Below the pieces are notes generated by a model. The model made no database searches and had not been told where the DNA came from. It saw nothing but the letters and a program-made list of their open reading frames with translations. Below, piece by piece: positions 11,722 through 22,525 of a stretch of DNA of 64,000 nt. The position numbers and the translations under genes were made by a program. The DNA lies in NCBI GenBank assembly GCA_034359265.1, contig CP136891.1, positions 61,666,001-61,730,000 of the forward strand, read 5' to 3'. Source of the DNA: Canna indica (taxonomy: Eukaryota > Streptophyta > Magnoliopsida > Zingiberales > Cannaceae). How positions within the stretch are numbered: position 1 is the stretch's first letter; each line of letters opens with the position of its first letter.

Positions 11722-13389
11722 CGACCTGTTGTTTTAAGGTTTCTTGATGTTGTCAAGCTTAGATAACAGGCTGACTCGAGTGTTTTCCTCCCGAGATATG
11801 TGCTAGATCACATAATCACCAAAGTTAGTTATTAATGAATGTACTAGAGACAAGTACCTTTCCAGGGAGGGGTCCCTTGTTTGGCAATTGTCGTTAACTT
11901 GCTCTACGATAAGTTGTGAGTCGCTTTTGACGATCACTTTCTAGGCTCCCACGTCATGGACGAGCTTTAATCCAACGACTAGGGCTTCGTATTTCGCATG
12001 ATTATTGCTTGCTTTAAACTGGAATTGAAGGGATTGTTCCAAGGCGACTCCCTGACCATGTTTGAGGTGTCGTCCACTTCCTTTTTCGTTTGAGGTGTCG
12101 TCCACGAACAACGTCCATGTTTCAACTTGGTTGGTGTCACATTTTCGATTTGTGAGCTCGACGACGAAGTTTGCTAGCGCTTGAGCCTTGATGAGGCTTG
12201 TCCCCAGACGAAGTTTTTGATCTTTCCCTTGTTCCCAGACTAGTCATGAGCTCAAGGTGTTTAATTTATGTGACTATGAGGTACAGGAAAAGTGTTTCCC
12301 CTATTGAGGCTTGTCCATAACTAGTAGATTGGTGAGGAATCTCTTGTCCAAAACTAGTGGATTGTTGAGGCTTCCCATGAGCTGATGCACCTCTTTATTA
12401 TTTAATGGGTCGTACATTTCTTGAATCACCCAATATTTTTTGAGTTTGCTTCAATTCCTCGGTTGGTGAGCATGAATACAATGAATTTGTCGTTGTGTAC
12501 TCTGAAAGCACACTTTTTTTATTTAGCCTCATGTTGTAGCATCTGTGCTGGCTGAAGATTTACACGAGGTCGTCGCAATGGTTTTCGATGGCGGGTGTTT
12601 TGGCGACCATGTCATCCAAATGTAGTTGCAGATTCCGACTGATTTGTTGATCAAAAATTTTGTTCATCAGGCGTTGGCATGTGGCACCTACGTTCTTCAG
12701 CCCGAAAGGCATCACCTTGTAGCAAAAGTTGGCTTGTTCTGTGATGAACATTCTTTCCTCGTACTTGGGGTGCATCTGGATCTGGTTGTAGCCTGAGTAT
12801 GCATCCATGAAGCTCAGGTATTGGTATCCTGAGGAGTCGACAAGTTTGTCTATGCTCGGGAGCGGGTATGAATCCTTTGGGCAGGCTTTGCTCAGGTCGG
12901 TGAAGTCTACACACATCTGTCATTTCCCTGATTTTCTCTTAACCATCATGATGTTTGCGAGTCATGGTGAATCTCTGATGAAATTTGCTTTCAGCAGTTT
13001 CCACATCTCTTCGAGAGACGCTTGTCGGAGCTCGACTCTAAGCTTTTTTTTCTTTTGCACTATAGGTTTGACCCGAGGGTCAATGGCGAGCTTGTGGAAC
13101 ATGACTCTAGGGTCTATTCATGGCATGTAGGCTGGCATCCATGCAAATAGGTCGATTTTGTCTCTGAGCAGAGTGTCGAGTTGAATTCTGAGCTCGACAT
13201 GTACGCAAGCTTCGATCAAGGCCACCTGCTCGGGGGAGTCCCTAATTTGTACAGGTTCTAAGTCATCGGCATTCTGGGGCCACTCTTGGACATCTCCTAT
13301 GTTGGGTTGACAAGGATCGGGCAAGCAATGGAAATTTTGCGCATCATAAAAATAAAAACGATCCTCTACCCAAGCAGATTCATGCATCC
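11722..13389 (-). pseudogene. Tat-like Ty3/Gypsy pol fragment (RT and RNase H)
   Basis: On the minus strand: a pre-RT linker (13118-13387, with DLFAWMPAYMP); an RT block (12560-12930) with MCVDFTDLSKACPKDSYPLP, then SFMDAYSGYNQI, PFGLKNVGATCQRLMN and the catalytic-site region LHLDDMVAKT (the usual YVDD-type motif is changed to HLDDM); and a type I RNase H segment at about 11800-12170 containing FKASNNHAKYEAL, KSDSQLIVEQVN and HISREEN. Stops occur in RNase H (for example GA*KVIVKSD). Integrase and the 3' LTR are absent. Motif wording fits the Tat/Retand/Ogre branch. The protein continues upstream beyond the inserted LTR at 13390-15187. Confidence 0.85.
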
Positions 13390-13609
13390 TGGTTAAATCA
13401 ATACGAGTTAAGCAGTTATAGCTTTGAAGACCGAACTCCGTCTTCTGCTCCGCAAGTCCAAGATCACGATTTTGGTTCAGATCCTAGGTGCTACCAACGA
13501 TGAATACCCTTTTTGGTTGGCACACAAACGAACACGATAAACTAGGGTTCTAAGTGTTAGCTCGGCTGTCTCGTAACGCTTTTTGATCATGGTAAGGACA
13601 GAACTCCTT

Positions 13610-13656
<47 letters not shown>

Positions 13657-15187
13657 CTTCGCAAGTCCAAGATCACAATTTTGGTTCAGATCCTAGGTGC
13701 TACTAACGATGAATACCCTTTTTGGTTGGCACACAAAGGAACACGATAAACTAGGGTTCTGAGTGCTAGCTCGGCTGTCTCGTAATGCTTTTTGATCTTG
13801 GTAAGGATGGAACTCCTTTCGAGCTCTCTCTCTCTCTCTCTCTCTCTCTTGGGTGGAGGTCGGCTGCTACCAAAAGTAGATCTTCTACCTATATAAACCA
13901 TATGTGGGTATTTATAGACGCATCAAAAATATTGATCGCATCTTGACAACCGTTGATTGATTATGACCATATTCGAAATCTTCAAAACACTTTTAATAGA
14001 TGAATATTATATATCTTTAATAACAATTATCAATGTCGAATTATCTTATTTCTGAGATTTCAATTGTAATGTATCCTTTAATAACGATTATCATAGATAA
14101 ATTACCCATGTATTTAACATAATTCCAATTTTAAAATCTAATTTAAAATTGAGAATAATAAATTCTAATTTGAAACTTCCTTTTCAAATTCGAAATTAAT
14201 TCAAAAGAGAGAATTAATCGGTTACTTGTCATGCGGATCCAATTTGATGAACGTAACGCAAAGCCCAATTTAGTCCATTCTATGCGTGCGACCTTGTAGG
14301 CTCATTTAACGTTGACAGTAGGCCAAAATCTCATTCACGGCCCACAAGTTGTAAGTGGCCTTTGGCAAGACATTACGACTACCCAAGTTAAGTGAAGATC
14401 GGAGATCCGAAGAAACCCAACACATTATGATATTCTGTCCTTTTGACACACGATATCTAGATCAAGCATAGGGCATGGATGCTCAATTTGGTATCTTGAT
14501 TTTTGAGCAGTCTGACTCAACAAATGACATTGATACTCCTATCAATGCATTTGAGCATGACAATGAATTTCCCTAGTCTCACTCATCATGGGGCTTAGAG
14601 ATATCTCTCATATACGAGAGGAAAAAATTCCTTCACGACTACACATACTCCACTGCATGATTCATTTCATGTCCAACTATAGTCTTTATTGTCGTCCGAT
14701 TAAAGATGATGTTAGACTAGATCAAAACATAAAATTCCTCATGTAGGAATTCATGGTGACATCAGGTCGGAGGATTGATATATCATTACCGTTGTGAGAT
14801 ATACTAATGATATAAATTCATGCAGTATTCGATCTTACGGTGGGTCTGTTCAACACTATGTTCTCCAACATGTGCCTATGGTCTGACTTTGATATCAAAT
14901 ATTCACGATCATTAAAACATGGTCATTATCAGTCAGACTACATACTAGTTTTCATTCATTATCGTTTCAATAATAATGACCAACTAGGGACTGTTTAGAG
15001 CAGTATTCAAACTGTCTTAAGGTTTTACTATCAAGTTTCTTACTTGATGACCATCAGTCGGAATCAACTATACAGGAAATCTCTATCAAGTTAAATATGG
15101 TAAAAAAAACAAGATAAACAAGCTCTTCGTTTATTAAAAGGGAAAGTAGCAATGCCAATATTATTTTAGCCTAGGGCACACTACTAA
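13390..15187 (-). mobile_element. Solo LTR inserted in the Tat-like Gypsy element
   Basis: The unit runs from TGGTTAAATC (13390) to CACTACTAA (15187) with the same 5 bp, CATCC, on both outer sides (13385-13389 and 15188-15192). Removing it rejoins the Gypsy protease end to the pre-RT linker. On the minus strand it begins TTAGTAGTGTGCCCTAGG and has long unique sequence without coding capacity, so it is read as a solo LTR of an unidentified family. Because the termini are TG-like only if shifted by 2 bp, the exact ends are uncertain by about 2 bp. It contains a tandem duplication with CT microsatellites (13450-13860). Confidence 0.75.
13450..13860. repeat. Tandem duplication of about 219 bp with CT microsatellites
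   Basis: The segment from CGCAAGTCCAAGATCAC at about 13450 is repeated from about 13669 with roughly 95% identity. Each copy ends in a pure (CT)n tract: about 13613-13653 for the first, and a shorter one at about 13824-13849 for the second. The unit includes the landmark CGATGAATACCCTTTTTGG. Confidence 0.85.
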
Positions 15188-17366
15188 CATCCTTTAGGGT
15201 CCAATTCAAATATCTTTGGCTGTTGTTCTGTATAGAAAATTGAGTGCGCCAGTTGGGATGAAGTACACGACGCCACTCCTGGCTCGGCCAATTTTTACTT
15301 TAAGCACTTGTTGTAGCACATACGGGGGCTCTTTCTGGTTGGCGTGGACCACTCTCAATTCTGTCTCTAAAATGGGGAATTTGAGCATCAGGTGGGGAGT
15401 CGACACAATGACTCATAGACTGTTCAATGAAGGTCACCCCAAAATCATATGATAGGAGCTGGGACAGCCGATGATCAGATAGTGCACATCCGTCGATTTA
15501 GTCTTTAGCGGGGAGTCGAACATCGTCGTCAACCACATGTAGACTCGGATGTTGACTCGTCTCCTGAGAACCCGACGAGGTCCCCATTATAGGGGTGGAG
15601 CAAAGCTTCGACCAGCTGCATCTTTTTGAATGTTGAGTAAATAGAATTTCGGGTGAGCTTCCCTGGTCCATCAAGACTTTCCTGACATGAAATCATCAAC
15701 AATTATAGAAACGACGACATTATCATGCAAATTTTTATCAATCCCTTGAAAATCATATTCATGTAATGATATTATCAGGATTCGGATGTAAGGCCTCTAC
15801 GAGCGGATCACGTCATCAATTGCCATGATGGCTCGGAGTGACTTCTTCCTAGTCGAGCTCGTCTCGCCTCCTCCCGCTATGTGGTCAATGATTCCATGGA
15901 TTTTAATGCTTAAGTGGCCATCTTTGTTGCCATCTTGATTGCCCCCAACATTCCTCTGATGTGACATTCTGCTCCGACTTCGATGTTGGGAGTCGTAGTC
16001 CTACTTGTCCCGACTGTGGCTTCTCCTGCAGTCGACATAGCTGTCAAGGCAACCTTCCCATACTAGGCACTCGATCTGATCTTTTAGCATCATACACTCT
16101 TCGGTGGTGTGCCTATAGGTGCAATGGAATTCACACCTCTTACTCTTGTCGACATTATGCGGGGCTCTCTGCTTCCTTGCATTGTTGGGATACTTGAGCA
16201 GTTGGTGGTTGTAAATCTCCTGGATGATGGTTTCTCTTTTGGTGTTCAATGAAGTGTATTCACCATATCAAGGGCTAGGTTAGGAGGGTGACCTCCCTCT
16301 TTTGTTGTTATCTTGCTCTCGGTAATCTCGGTCTTCACCCTTTCTATTAGGTTTTTTGGCTTTCTTATCCTCGCACCGTCTTTTCGATCTACTTGTCGGC
16401 CTTTCTGACATCTATGAGTTATTCCATCTCCATATAGCATATAGCTCGTTCCCGAAACTCAGTCATACTTCTTGGTTTGGACAAAGCGATCTGACCCGCG
16501 AACTATTCGAGTTTCAGGCCGTGCTTGACAAAATACAACTCGACATAGGGGGTCGAGATTAGGAATTTCCATGGCTATAACATGTAATCTTTTCAGATAC
16601 TCCCTCGGTGGCTTGTGTTGTCCTTGTTTGATATAGTGGAGTGAGTCCTTGGTCTTAGAATAGATCAGAGACAAGGAGAACTGGTTGGTGAAGGCTTTGG
16701 AGAGCTCCTAGAAGGTGTGTGCTGACCTTGATGGGAGGGTGGATAACCATAGCAATGCGATTTTTTTCAAGAAAGTGGGGAAAACTCGGCATATTATCGA
16801 GTTTGTTGCACCGTTGAGGAGCATCATTGAGCTCAACACTGGTAGGTGGGTGGTCGGATCACCCGTGTCGTTGTAAGGTTGAAGAGTTGTTGGCAGTTTG
16901 AAGTTGTCAGGAAGACATACTGCCACAATGTGTTTGGTGAAAGGTCTCGAGTCGACGGTGGGGGGAAGAACGACCTCGGAGGTGGGGGGAGAGGGGGGGG
17001 GGGGGGGTGATGACTTCTGGGGCCCTAGTTCCTTCTTCTTTCTCCCTGGTGGTGCATGTGGCAGACCTTGTCTCGAAAATTTGAGATCGACATCTCGATT
17101 CTTTCGAGATGATTATCTTCATCGTGTTTCGAGTGGCGATGCTCGCGCGCCGGCTGGATCTTAAATTACGTCAACATCTGGACTTGGGTTGTTAACCTTT
17201 GGTTATGCACGTGGAGGTCGTCGATCACGCACCTTAGCTCTTCTGGTGTTAAGTCAGTGAGCACCAAAGCGTTACTCCTCACCGTGTTAGCATTTCTTCG
17301 CTTAACTCCGGCTACCTACCATAATGGGGCATGTAAGGTTTACTCAGCCCCGCGGTGAACGCTAAA
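15188..17366 (-). pseudogene. Tat-like Ty3/Gypsy gag and protease fragment
   Basis: Read on the minus strand. A retrotransposon Gag core lies at 16708-16926 (PDNFKLPTTLQPYNDTGDP, then MLLNGATNSIICRVFP and LWLSTLPSRS), continuing at 16459-16674 (GQHKPPREYLKRLH). A Cys/His Gag tail at 16001-16249 contains KRCEFHCTYRHTTEECMMLKDQIE. A protease C-terminal part at 15206-15406 has STPHLMLKFP. Several frameshifts and stops separate these. The stretch at about 15410-16000 has Gypsy-like codon traces but no clear catalytic protease motif. A run of about 14 G lies near 16993-17007. A primer site follows at 17348-17366. Confidence 0.8.
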
Positions 17367-17475
17367 TGTTCTTTCGTGAAGTCGGGGTGATGTGGGTCTT
17401 CGCGTCTCTTGATCCGACGCAGCTCTAGGGGTGACTTGCAAAGATATTTTGATGCTTAAGTAAGAAGAAATTTTA
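17348..17475 (-). mobile_element. Primer binding site and partial 5' LTR of the Tat-like Gypsy
   Basis: The minus strand reads TTTAGCGTTCACCGCGGGGC next to an LTR-like end ACA at 17367. This is a mutated version of the TTTGGCGCCCACCGTGGGG primer site typical of Tat-type Gypsy elements. Roughly 110 bp of LTR-like sequence follows, ending without a clear boundary. Confidence 0.55.
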
Positions 17476-17536
17476 AATGGTGGGTATGAAATTGGAAATC
17501 GAGAGTATACATGATATGCGTCATGTTTGTTTTATT

Positions 17537-18215
17537 AGGGGTGAGCGGATCCGGGTATCCTGTAATTTTCATGATACTTGGTCCCTATCATGTATAGGAT
17601 CAATTCTCAAGTTTTGGACTCGGACCTTACCCGTTGGAGCCTAGAAGGTGAATCCTATCCGGAACCACTAGTTTCGGTTTTGGATACCCTGTTGGCTTGA
17701 CATTATTATTTTTATAAAAATATCATACTGTGATTACTTATTTCGTACCACTAAAATCTTTTCTTTCCTCTCCCTACAAACTTCTCAATTGAATGATTTG
17801 TGATGCTAATGTATGTAAGCCTTGACATGTGTGCTAAATCTCTTTCCTTCACGTTCAACTTCTAATAAGATAAATGGAACATAGCAATACTCAATATGTG
17901 AGTATTGATTTCGGCATCTAATAAAACATTTCCTTATCTAAATATCAGCACTTCATTATTATGTTTCATTCTTTGAAAATATGTACACCCCACTCTGGTT
18001 TTGATTATATTTACAAGGTACTCGATTCTGAATACCGGTTCCGAATACCGGTTCCAATTCCGAGCACCCGGTATAATAAAATCGGAATCGGTTTTAATCG
18101 GTTCCTTGATTTATTATCCGGATCCTACCCAAATTTTTTTGGGTCTACTCGAAACCTACCCGATTGAATAGGTTCCAATCGGTTTCGAGTCTACTCGGTA
18201 CTCATGCACACCCAT
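17537..18215. mobile_element. hAT-like non-autonomous element with TIRs
   Basis: The left end GGGGTGAGCGGATCCGGGTA and the right end ACTCGGTACTCATGCACACCC form imperfect inverted ends. The interior is built of repeated CCGGTTCCGAATACC and ATCGGTTCC words, typical of plant hAT-type MITEs. No transposase is present. The target duplication is not clear. Confidence 0.5.
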
Positions 18216-18879
18216 ATGTTTTGTAAGGTGGGTCAAGGATGTCTCAAGCGATGATGTCTTCTAGAATCTTATGGGGATATGCTCGAAATGAATCAAAGTT
18301 TATCCCAGAGATGACATGCTCATTATCGCTGAATCCCTGATAATTAATGAAGGATGACAATATCCTTGTTTGGCTGAGTGAAGCCCTCAAGTTAAGTTGT
18401 AGTTGGTTCGATCTAAGTATGATTCATGAGTGTAGGTGCATTCAGGCATGATTCAACTAGATCGAAAGAGCTAGTCTAGTCCATATCATAATTCATTTTA
18501 ATTCACAATGCATAATAAAAATATGATTATTATAGTCATTTTTAAAAATAAACTATTAATTTAAAAATATAACAAACAAATTATTTTTAATTAGTTAAAT
18601 ATTTTTAAATGAATATTATAAATTATAAAAACTTTAAATAAAAATAAAAATAATAGTAATATATAGGATACAATATATTATTTTAATAGTTTCATATACT
18701 GGGATATTTTTAATTTAATTTAAACTATTATATGTTATATGATATTATTCAGTCTAATGTTTAATTTTATTAGGATGAAACTTGATAAGTAAATTTGTAA
18801 AAATTGTTAAGAATAAACGAGGAATAGTTAGATAGCCAAAGAACGACCATTCCTCCTCTATTCATCCAACTGAATAGAC
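18216..18879. other. AT-rich intergenic DNA
   Basis: Strongly AT-rich from about 18480, with no reading frames, repeats with clear ends, or recognisable elements. Confidence 0.5.
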
Positions 18880-19435
18880 CCTATGGGTATGGATGTTGAT
18901 GCTGATGCAGATGAGGATACAAATTGGATTAGAGCTGATAATAGATCGGATATAATACTTATTCGCATTCGCATCATATCCCATATTTGCACATCCGTAT
19001 TCGCATTGTATTCATTACAAATATGAATATGAATATTCATATTCGTACCGTTTCAAATGCGGATATCTGCACCGCATTCGTATATGCACTGTATTTAATA
19101 AAAAATATATATTAAAATAATATATTTAATTAAAAAAATAAAAAATTACCAATTCGCATTTAGGGCAAAGACCATACATGAAATGTTTAATATATACTTG
19201 AAATGAAATTACCATAGAGCCCTTATACATGTTAATAACTTGTATGAGCAAAATAGTAATTCAAAGATGCGGATAGGGTGCAAATCCACAATCATATCCG
19301 TATCTGTACCGTATCAGCACGAATATAAATTTTCTAGATCTATATTTGTATTCATATTCGTTTTTACTTGTGGATATGGATCGGATACGATAATGATGCA
19401 ATTTTTAGTTAGCGAATGTGGATAAAATTACCATC
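18880..19435. mobile_element. Probable non-autonomous TIR element
   Basis: The left part has CCCTATGGGTATGGATG and repeated ATTCGCATTCG and CATATTCGTACC words. The right part has the complementary series (GGATATGGATCGGATACG; GTACCGTATCAGCACG; GCGAATGTGGATAAAATTACC). The inverted arrangement suggests a MITE like those at 17537 and 19620. Exact ends were not resolved. Confidence 0.4.
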
Positions 19436-19619
19436 TCTTGATCAGATATGATGTAAATTACTTCCAAAATCATATTACATTGCATAGACATTTATATTTA
19501 TATATTTTTTAAAAAAATCAATCCGCAATATGAGAATATGGATTATTATCTGTCTATAAGTGTAATTACCATACTTGCTCTCATATTCAATTACCTTTTC
19601 TCTTATGTCCTAGTAGATA

Positions 19620-19996
19620 GGGGTGATAATGGTTTAATTAATCGTATTTTGCGGTTAACTAAAATCGGAATCGAGTTAAGAACTCGTTAACTAAAATCGA
19701 AATCGAAATCGTTCAATTTTAAAAACTAGTATCTAAAATCGAAATCAACTTTTACTAATCGGTTAGTGAATTAGATTATGGAATATCTAAAGATTATTAG
19801 AATAGTTAATTATAGTGATTTCGGATATCGATAATCGATAACCGAAATATATAAATAATTGAAATTGAATTAAATTGAATTAATTTTTTATCTTCTCTAA
19901 TCGAAATCGAAATCTCATCATAAATTTATTAAATGAAATTCAATTTTATGATTCAACTAATTGATTAGTACGGTTAATCGATTTTAATTATCACCC
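19620..19996. mobile_element. MITE with GGGTGATAA terminal inverted repeats
   Basis: The left end GGGTGATAATGGTTTAATTA and the right end, reverse-complemented as GGGTGATAATTAAAATCGAT, are inverted repeats. The interior carries repeated AAATCGAAATCG and CGGTTAAT words. The element is about 377 bp and has no coding capacity. It lies about 0.5 kb upstream of the first CFIm68-like leader. Confidence 0.65.
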
Positions 19997-20422
19997 GTGT
20001 CGGTCAGAATAAAATATAGGATTAAAATAAAGAACGTGTTTGTTTATATATATATATATATATTTGGTATTGACAACTCCTATCCGTAAGAAAAACATAT
20101 TCATGCAATTTCAGTAAACCAGTAATCTGTCGGATCAAAACCGTCTGTTTTCATCAGGCTAATTAGTGAACGGCTCTTATATTTTCTTTACTATAATTGT
20201 CGTGCAGGCTGCAGATACCCTTTAACAATCTGAAACCGACACCAAAATCATCAATCTCGAAGCACATCATCACATGATGGACGAAGAGGCGACGTAGGAG
20301 ACATTAGTTAAATTAATCCCTCGGATTAATAGAAACCAAATGGAATTTTAGAAGGGGAAAAGGAAAAGCGTCCTGCGTTATTTCTCCTCTCCAGTATTTT
20401 CCCCTTTCAACAGCTTTCCGCG
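19997..20422 (+). promoter_or_regulatory. Promoter and 5' leader region of the first CFIm68-like gene
   Basis: Contains a (TA)n run at 20044-20063. From about 20200 it aligns with the same region of the second copy (from about 34515). Shared blocks include ATCATCACAYGATGGACG near 20267 and 34590. The transcription start cannot be placed from sequence alone. Confidence 0.5.
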
Positions 20423-20433
20423 ATTAGGGTTTT
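20423..20433 (+). promoter_or_regulatory. telo-box-like motif (TTAGGGTTTT) in the leader
   Basis: A TTAGGGTTTT word, the reverse of the plant telo-box AAACCCTA, lies about 50 bp upstream of the ATG. The second copy has the same word at 34756-34765. In plants this motif is common near the start of genes for translation and RNA-processing proteins. Function here is inferred. Confidence 0.5.
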
Positions 20434-20482
20434 GCTGGTGCAATTTGTTTGAAAACCCCAGCCTGAGATCTACGTTCCACAG

Positions 20483-22384
20483 ATGGAACACGGTGGCGGG
20501 AGCGGTGGAGGGTTCCACCGGAGCGAGGCGATCTCCGCCGTGCAGGACGAGGAGCAGTTCTATGGGGAGGACGACGACTACGACGACCTCTACAGCGATG
20601 TCAATGTTGGCGAGGGATTCCACCAGACCTTCCAAGCGGGAGGCGACGACGCTGCCGGCTTCCAGGCCCCGGAAGAGACGCGGAGTGAGCAAGCTCCACC
20701 GGTGCCGCCGCCGCCGCCTCCGGCGTCGACGCAGCAGCCGGTGGTGGATCCGCCGGAGAGGGTCCATATACCCGGTATAGCTGGGGAGCCGAAGATTGAG
20801 CGCGCCCCTGATAGATCGGGCGGTTTTCCTGATCCGGGTATCAGGGGAGGCGGGCAACCGGTTGTTGGGACGAGACAGGAGGTGCTCCCACCTCCGCCGC
20901 AGCTTCAAGCGGTGGCTGGTAGAGCTGACCCGGGTCAGCCTTCCGGTAGATCTATCCAGATCCAGAGTCATGGCGGGAATAATAGCTTTGCCAACGAAGG
21001 TTTTCAGAGACAAGGTGGAGGCTTTGGCAACGAGGGTTTCCAGAGGCAAGGAGGTGCTGGAGGCGGTATTGTTGTACCTTCAGGTAACACCAATGGCGTT
21101 GATGCAAGTGGCAACCTTGGAGCAGGAGTTGGTGGAACAACTCTTTTTGTGGGCGAACTCCATTGGTGGACGACTGATGCAGAGCTTGAGGCTGAACTTT
21201 GCAAGTATGGGCAGGTGAAGGAAGTGAAATTTTTTGATGAGAGGGCAAGTGGGAAATCAAAGGGATATTGTCAGGTTGACTTCTATGATCCAATGGCTGC
21301 TGCAACCTGCAAGGAAGGTATGAATGGGCATCTTTTCAATGGTAGGCCATGTGTTGTGGCATTAGCTTCGCCACATACTGTTCGTCGAATGGGTGAAAAT
21401 CAAGTGAACAAGAACCAGCAGGCAATGGCCCAGACCCAGCCACAACCAATTCCACAGAAGGGTAGAGGAGGTGGCGGGGCTTCTGTTGGTGGTAATTTTG
21501 GACGTGGAGGTGGTGGAGGCAATGCAGGCGGTGGCGGTGGCGGAAACTGGGGGAGAGGTGGTGGAATGGGAGGTCGAGGGCCAATGGGTAATATGAGGAA
21601 CAGGATGGGTCCTGTTGGTGGAAGGGGTATCATGGGCAATGGTGGGATTGTTGCCCCACCAGGACCTGTATTGCACCCTGGAGCTATGCTTGGTCAAGGG
21701 TTTGACCCAACAGGTTATGGTGCAGCAATGGGGAGGATGGGAGCTGGTTTTGGAGGTTTCCCTGCAGGTGCAGCTGGGGCTCCCTTTCCTGGGATGATGC
21801 CTTCATTCCCCCCTGTTGTGGCTCCACATGTCAATCCAGCTTTCTTTGGACGGGGAATGACACCTGGTGGCATGGGGATGTGGCCTGATCCCAATATGGG
21901 TGGGTGGGGCGGTGGTGAGGAGCAGTCAAGCTATGGGGAGGATGCTGCCTCTGATCAGCAGTATGGAGAAGGGAGCCATGGGAAGGATAGGATGGTGGAA
22001 CGGGATCGTTATGGTGCTCTAGATAGAAGATCTGAGAGGGAAAAAGATATGGGTTCTGGGCAGGACTGGCCCGAGAGAAGATATCGTGATGAGAGGGAAA
22101 GGGATGGAGGGAGAGATAAAGAAATCGGACGGGAAAGAGATAGAGAACGATCGAGGGAAAGGGAGAGGGAGAGGGACCGAGAAAGAGATAGGGACAGGGA
22201 ACGGGAACTTGAGCGTGATCGTGATAGGTATCGAGATGACAGAGATAGACATGGTGATCACTATAAGCATAGGGATCGTGAGCCAGAACGTGATGATGAT
22301 TGGGATAGAGGGAGATCATCTCGGCCTCATAGCAAATCACGAGAGGTTGAACATTCAAAGAGGCGTCGAATGTCACCTGAATAA
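20483..22384 (+). CDS. CPSF6/CFIm68-like pre-mRNA cleavage factor I subunit, copy 1
   Basis: A 633-aa protein encoded in one exon. Order: an acidic N-terminus (residues about 20-45, EDDDYDDLYSDV); a Pro-rich linker (70-150); repeated NEGFQRQGGG units (170-190); one RRM at about 219-296 with RNP2 LFVGEL, the WWTTDAELE signature of CFIm68/CPSF6, and RNP1-like KSKGYCQVDF; a long Gly/Met/Pro-rich region (about 320-490); and a charged RE/RD/RS-rich tail (about 505-620) ending SKRRRMSPE. In this family the RRM binds CFIm25 and RNA, and the charged tail engages 3'-end processing and SR-type partners in the nucleus, promoting use of UGUA-marked poly(A) sites. The ATG at 20483 is chosen because an in-frame TGA lies upstream at 20450 and it has a good context (CAGATGG). 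Minus-strand frames across this gene are shadows of its purine-rich codons. Confidence 0.92.
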   Translation: MEHGGGSGGGFHRSEAISAVQDEEQFYGEDDDYDDLYSDVNVGEGFHQTFQAGGDDAAGFQAPEETRSEQAPPVPPPPPPASTQQPVVDPPERVHIPGIAGEPKIERAPDRSGGFPDPGIRGGGQPVVGTRQEVLPPPPQLQAVAGRADPGQPSGRSIQIQSHGGNNSFANEGFQRQGGGFGNEGFQRQGGAGGGIVVPSGNTNGVDASGNLGAGVGGTTLFVGELHWWTTDAELEAELCKYGQVKEVKFFDERASGKSKGYCQVDFYDPMAAATCKEGMNGHLFNGRPCVVALASPHTVRRMGENQVNKNQQAMAQTQPQPIPQKGRGGGGASVGGNFGRGGGGGNAGGGGGGNWGRGGGMGGRGPMGNMRNRMGPVGGRGIMGNGGIVAPPGPVLHPGAMLGQGFDPTGYGAAMGRMGAGFGGFPAGAAGAPFPGMMPSFPPVVAPHVNPAFFGRGMTPGGMGMWPDPNMGGWGGGEEQSSYGEDAASDQQYGEGSHGKDRMVERDRYGALDRRSEREKDMGSGQDWPERRYRDERERDGGRDKEIGRERDRERSRERERERDRERDRDRERELERDRDRYRDDRDRHGDHYKHRDREPERDDDWDRGRSSRPHSKSREVEHSKRRRMSPE

Positions 22385-22525
22385 TTCAGGCCCCTTGCAA
22401 TGTTCTCAACCCAGGAAGATGTTATCGAGCTGTAGGCATGTCTTGGTATCTACTTTTCTGCCAAGTTCAGGATACCTCTTCTTGAGAATTTTTGCAAGGG
22501 TGCTGCTCAGCCATCAGATGAAGAG
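22385..22525 (+). other. First 3' UTR segment, copy 1 (same exon as the coding region)
   Basis: The 141 nt after the stop end at the splice donor AAGAG|GTAAGC (GT at 22526-22527). The segment aligns with 36713-36847 of copy 2, where the donor is also kept. This places the stop more than 50 nt upstream of an exon junction. Confidence 0.75.

Noticed and set aside
16898..17164. Plus-strand 88-residue frame with Gly run
   Set aside because: It is the opposite strand of the Tat-like Gag 5' region and arises from the G run near 17000.
20378..21049. A 223-residue minus-strand reading frame across the CFIm68-like start
   Set aside because: It overlaps the conserved coding exon in antisense, is Arg/Leu-rich because of purine-rich codons, and is broken up in copy 2 (77 residues). 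It is a shadow, as are the other minus-strand frames over both genes.
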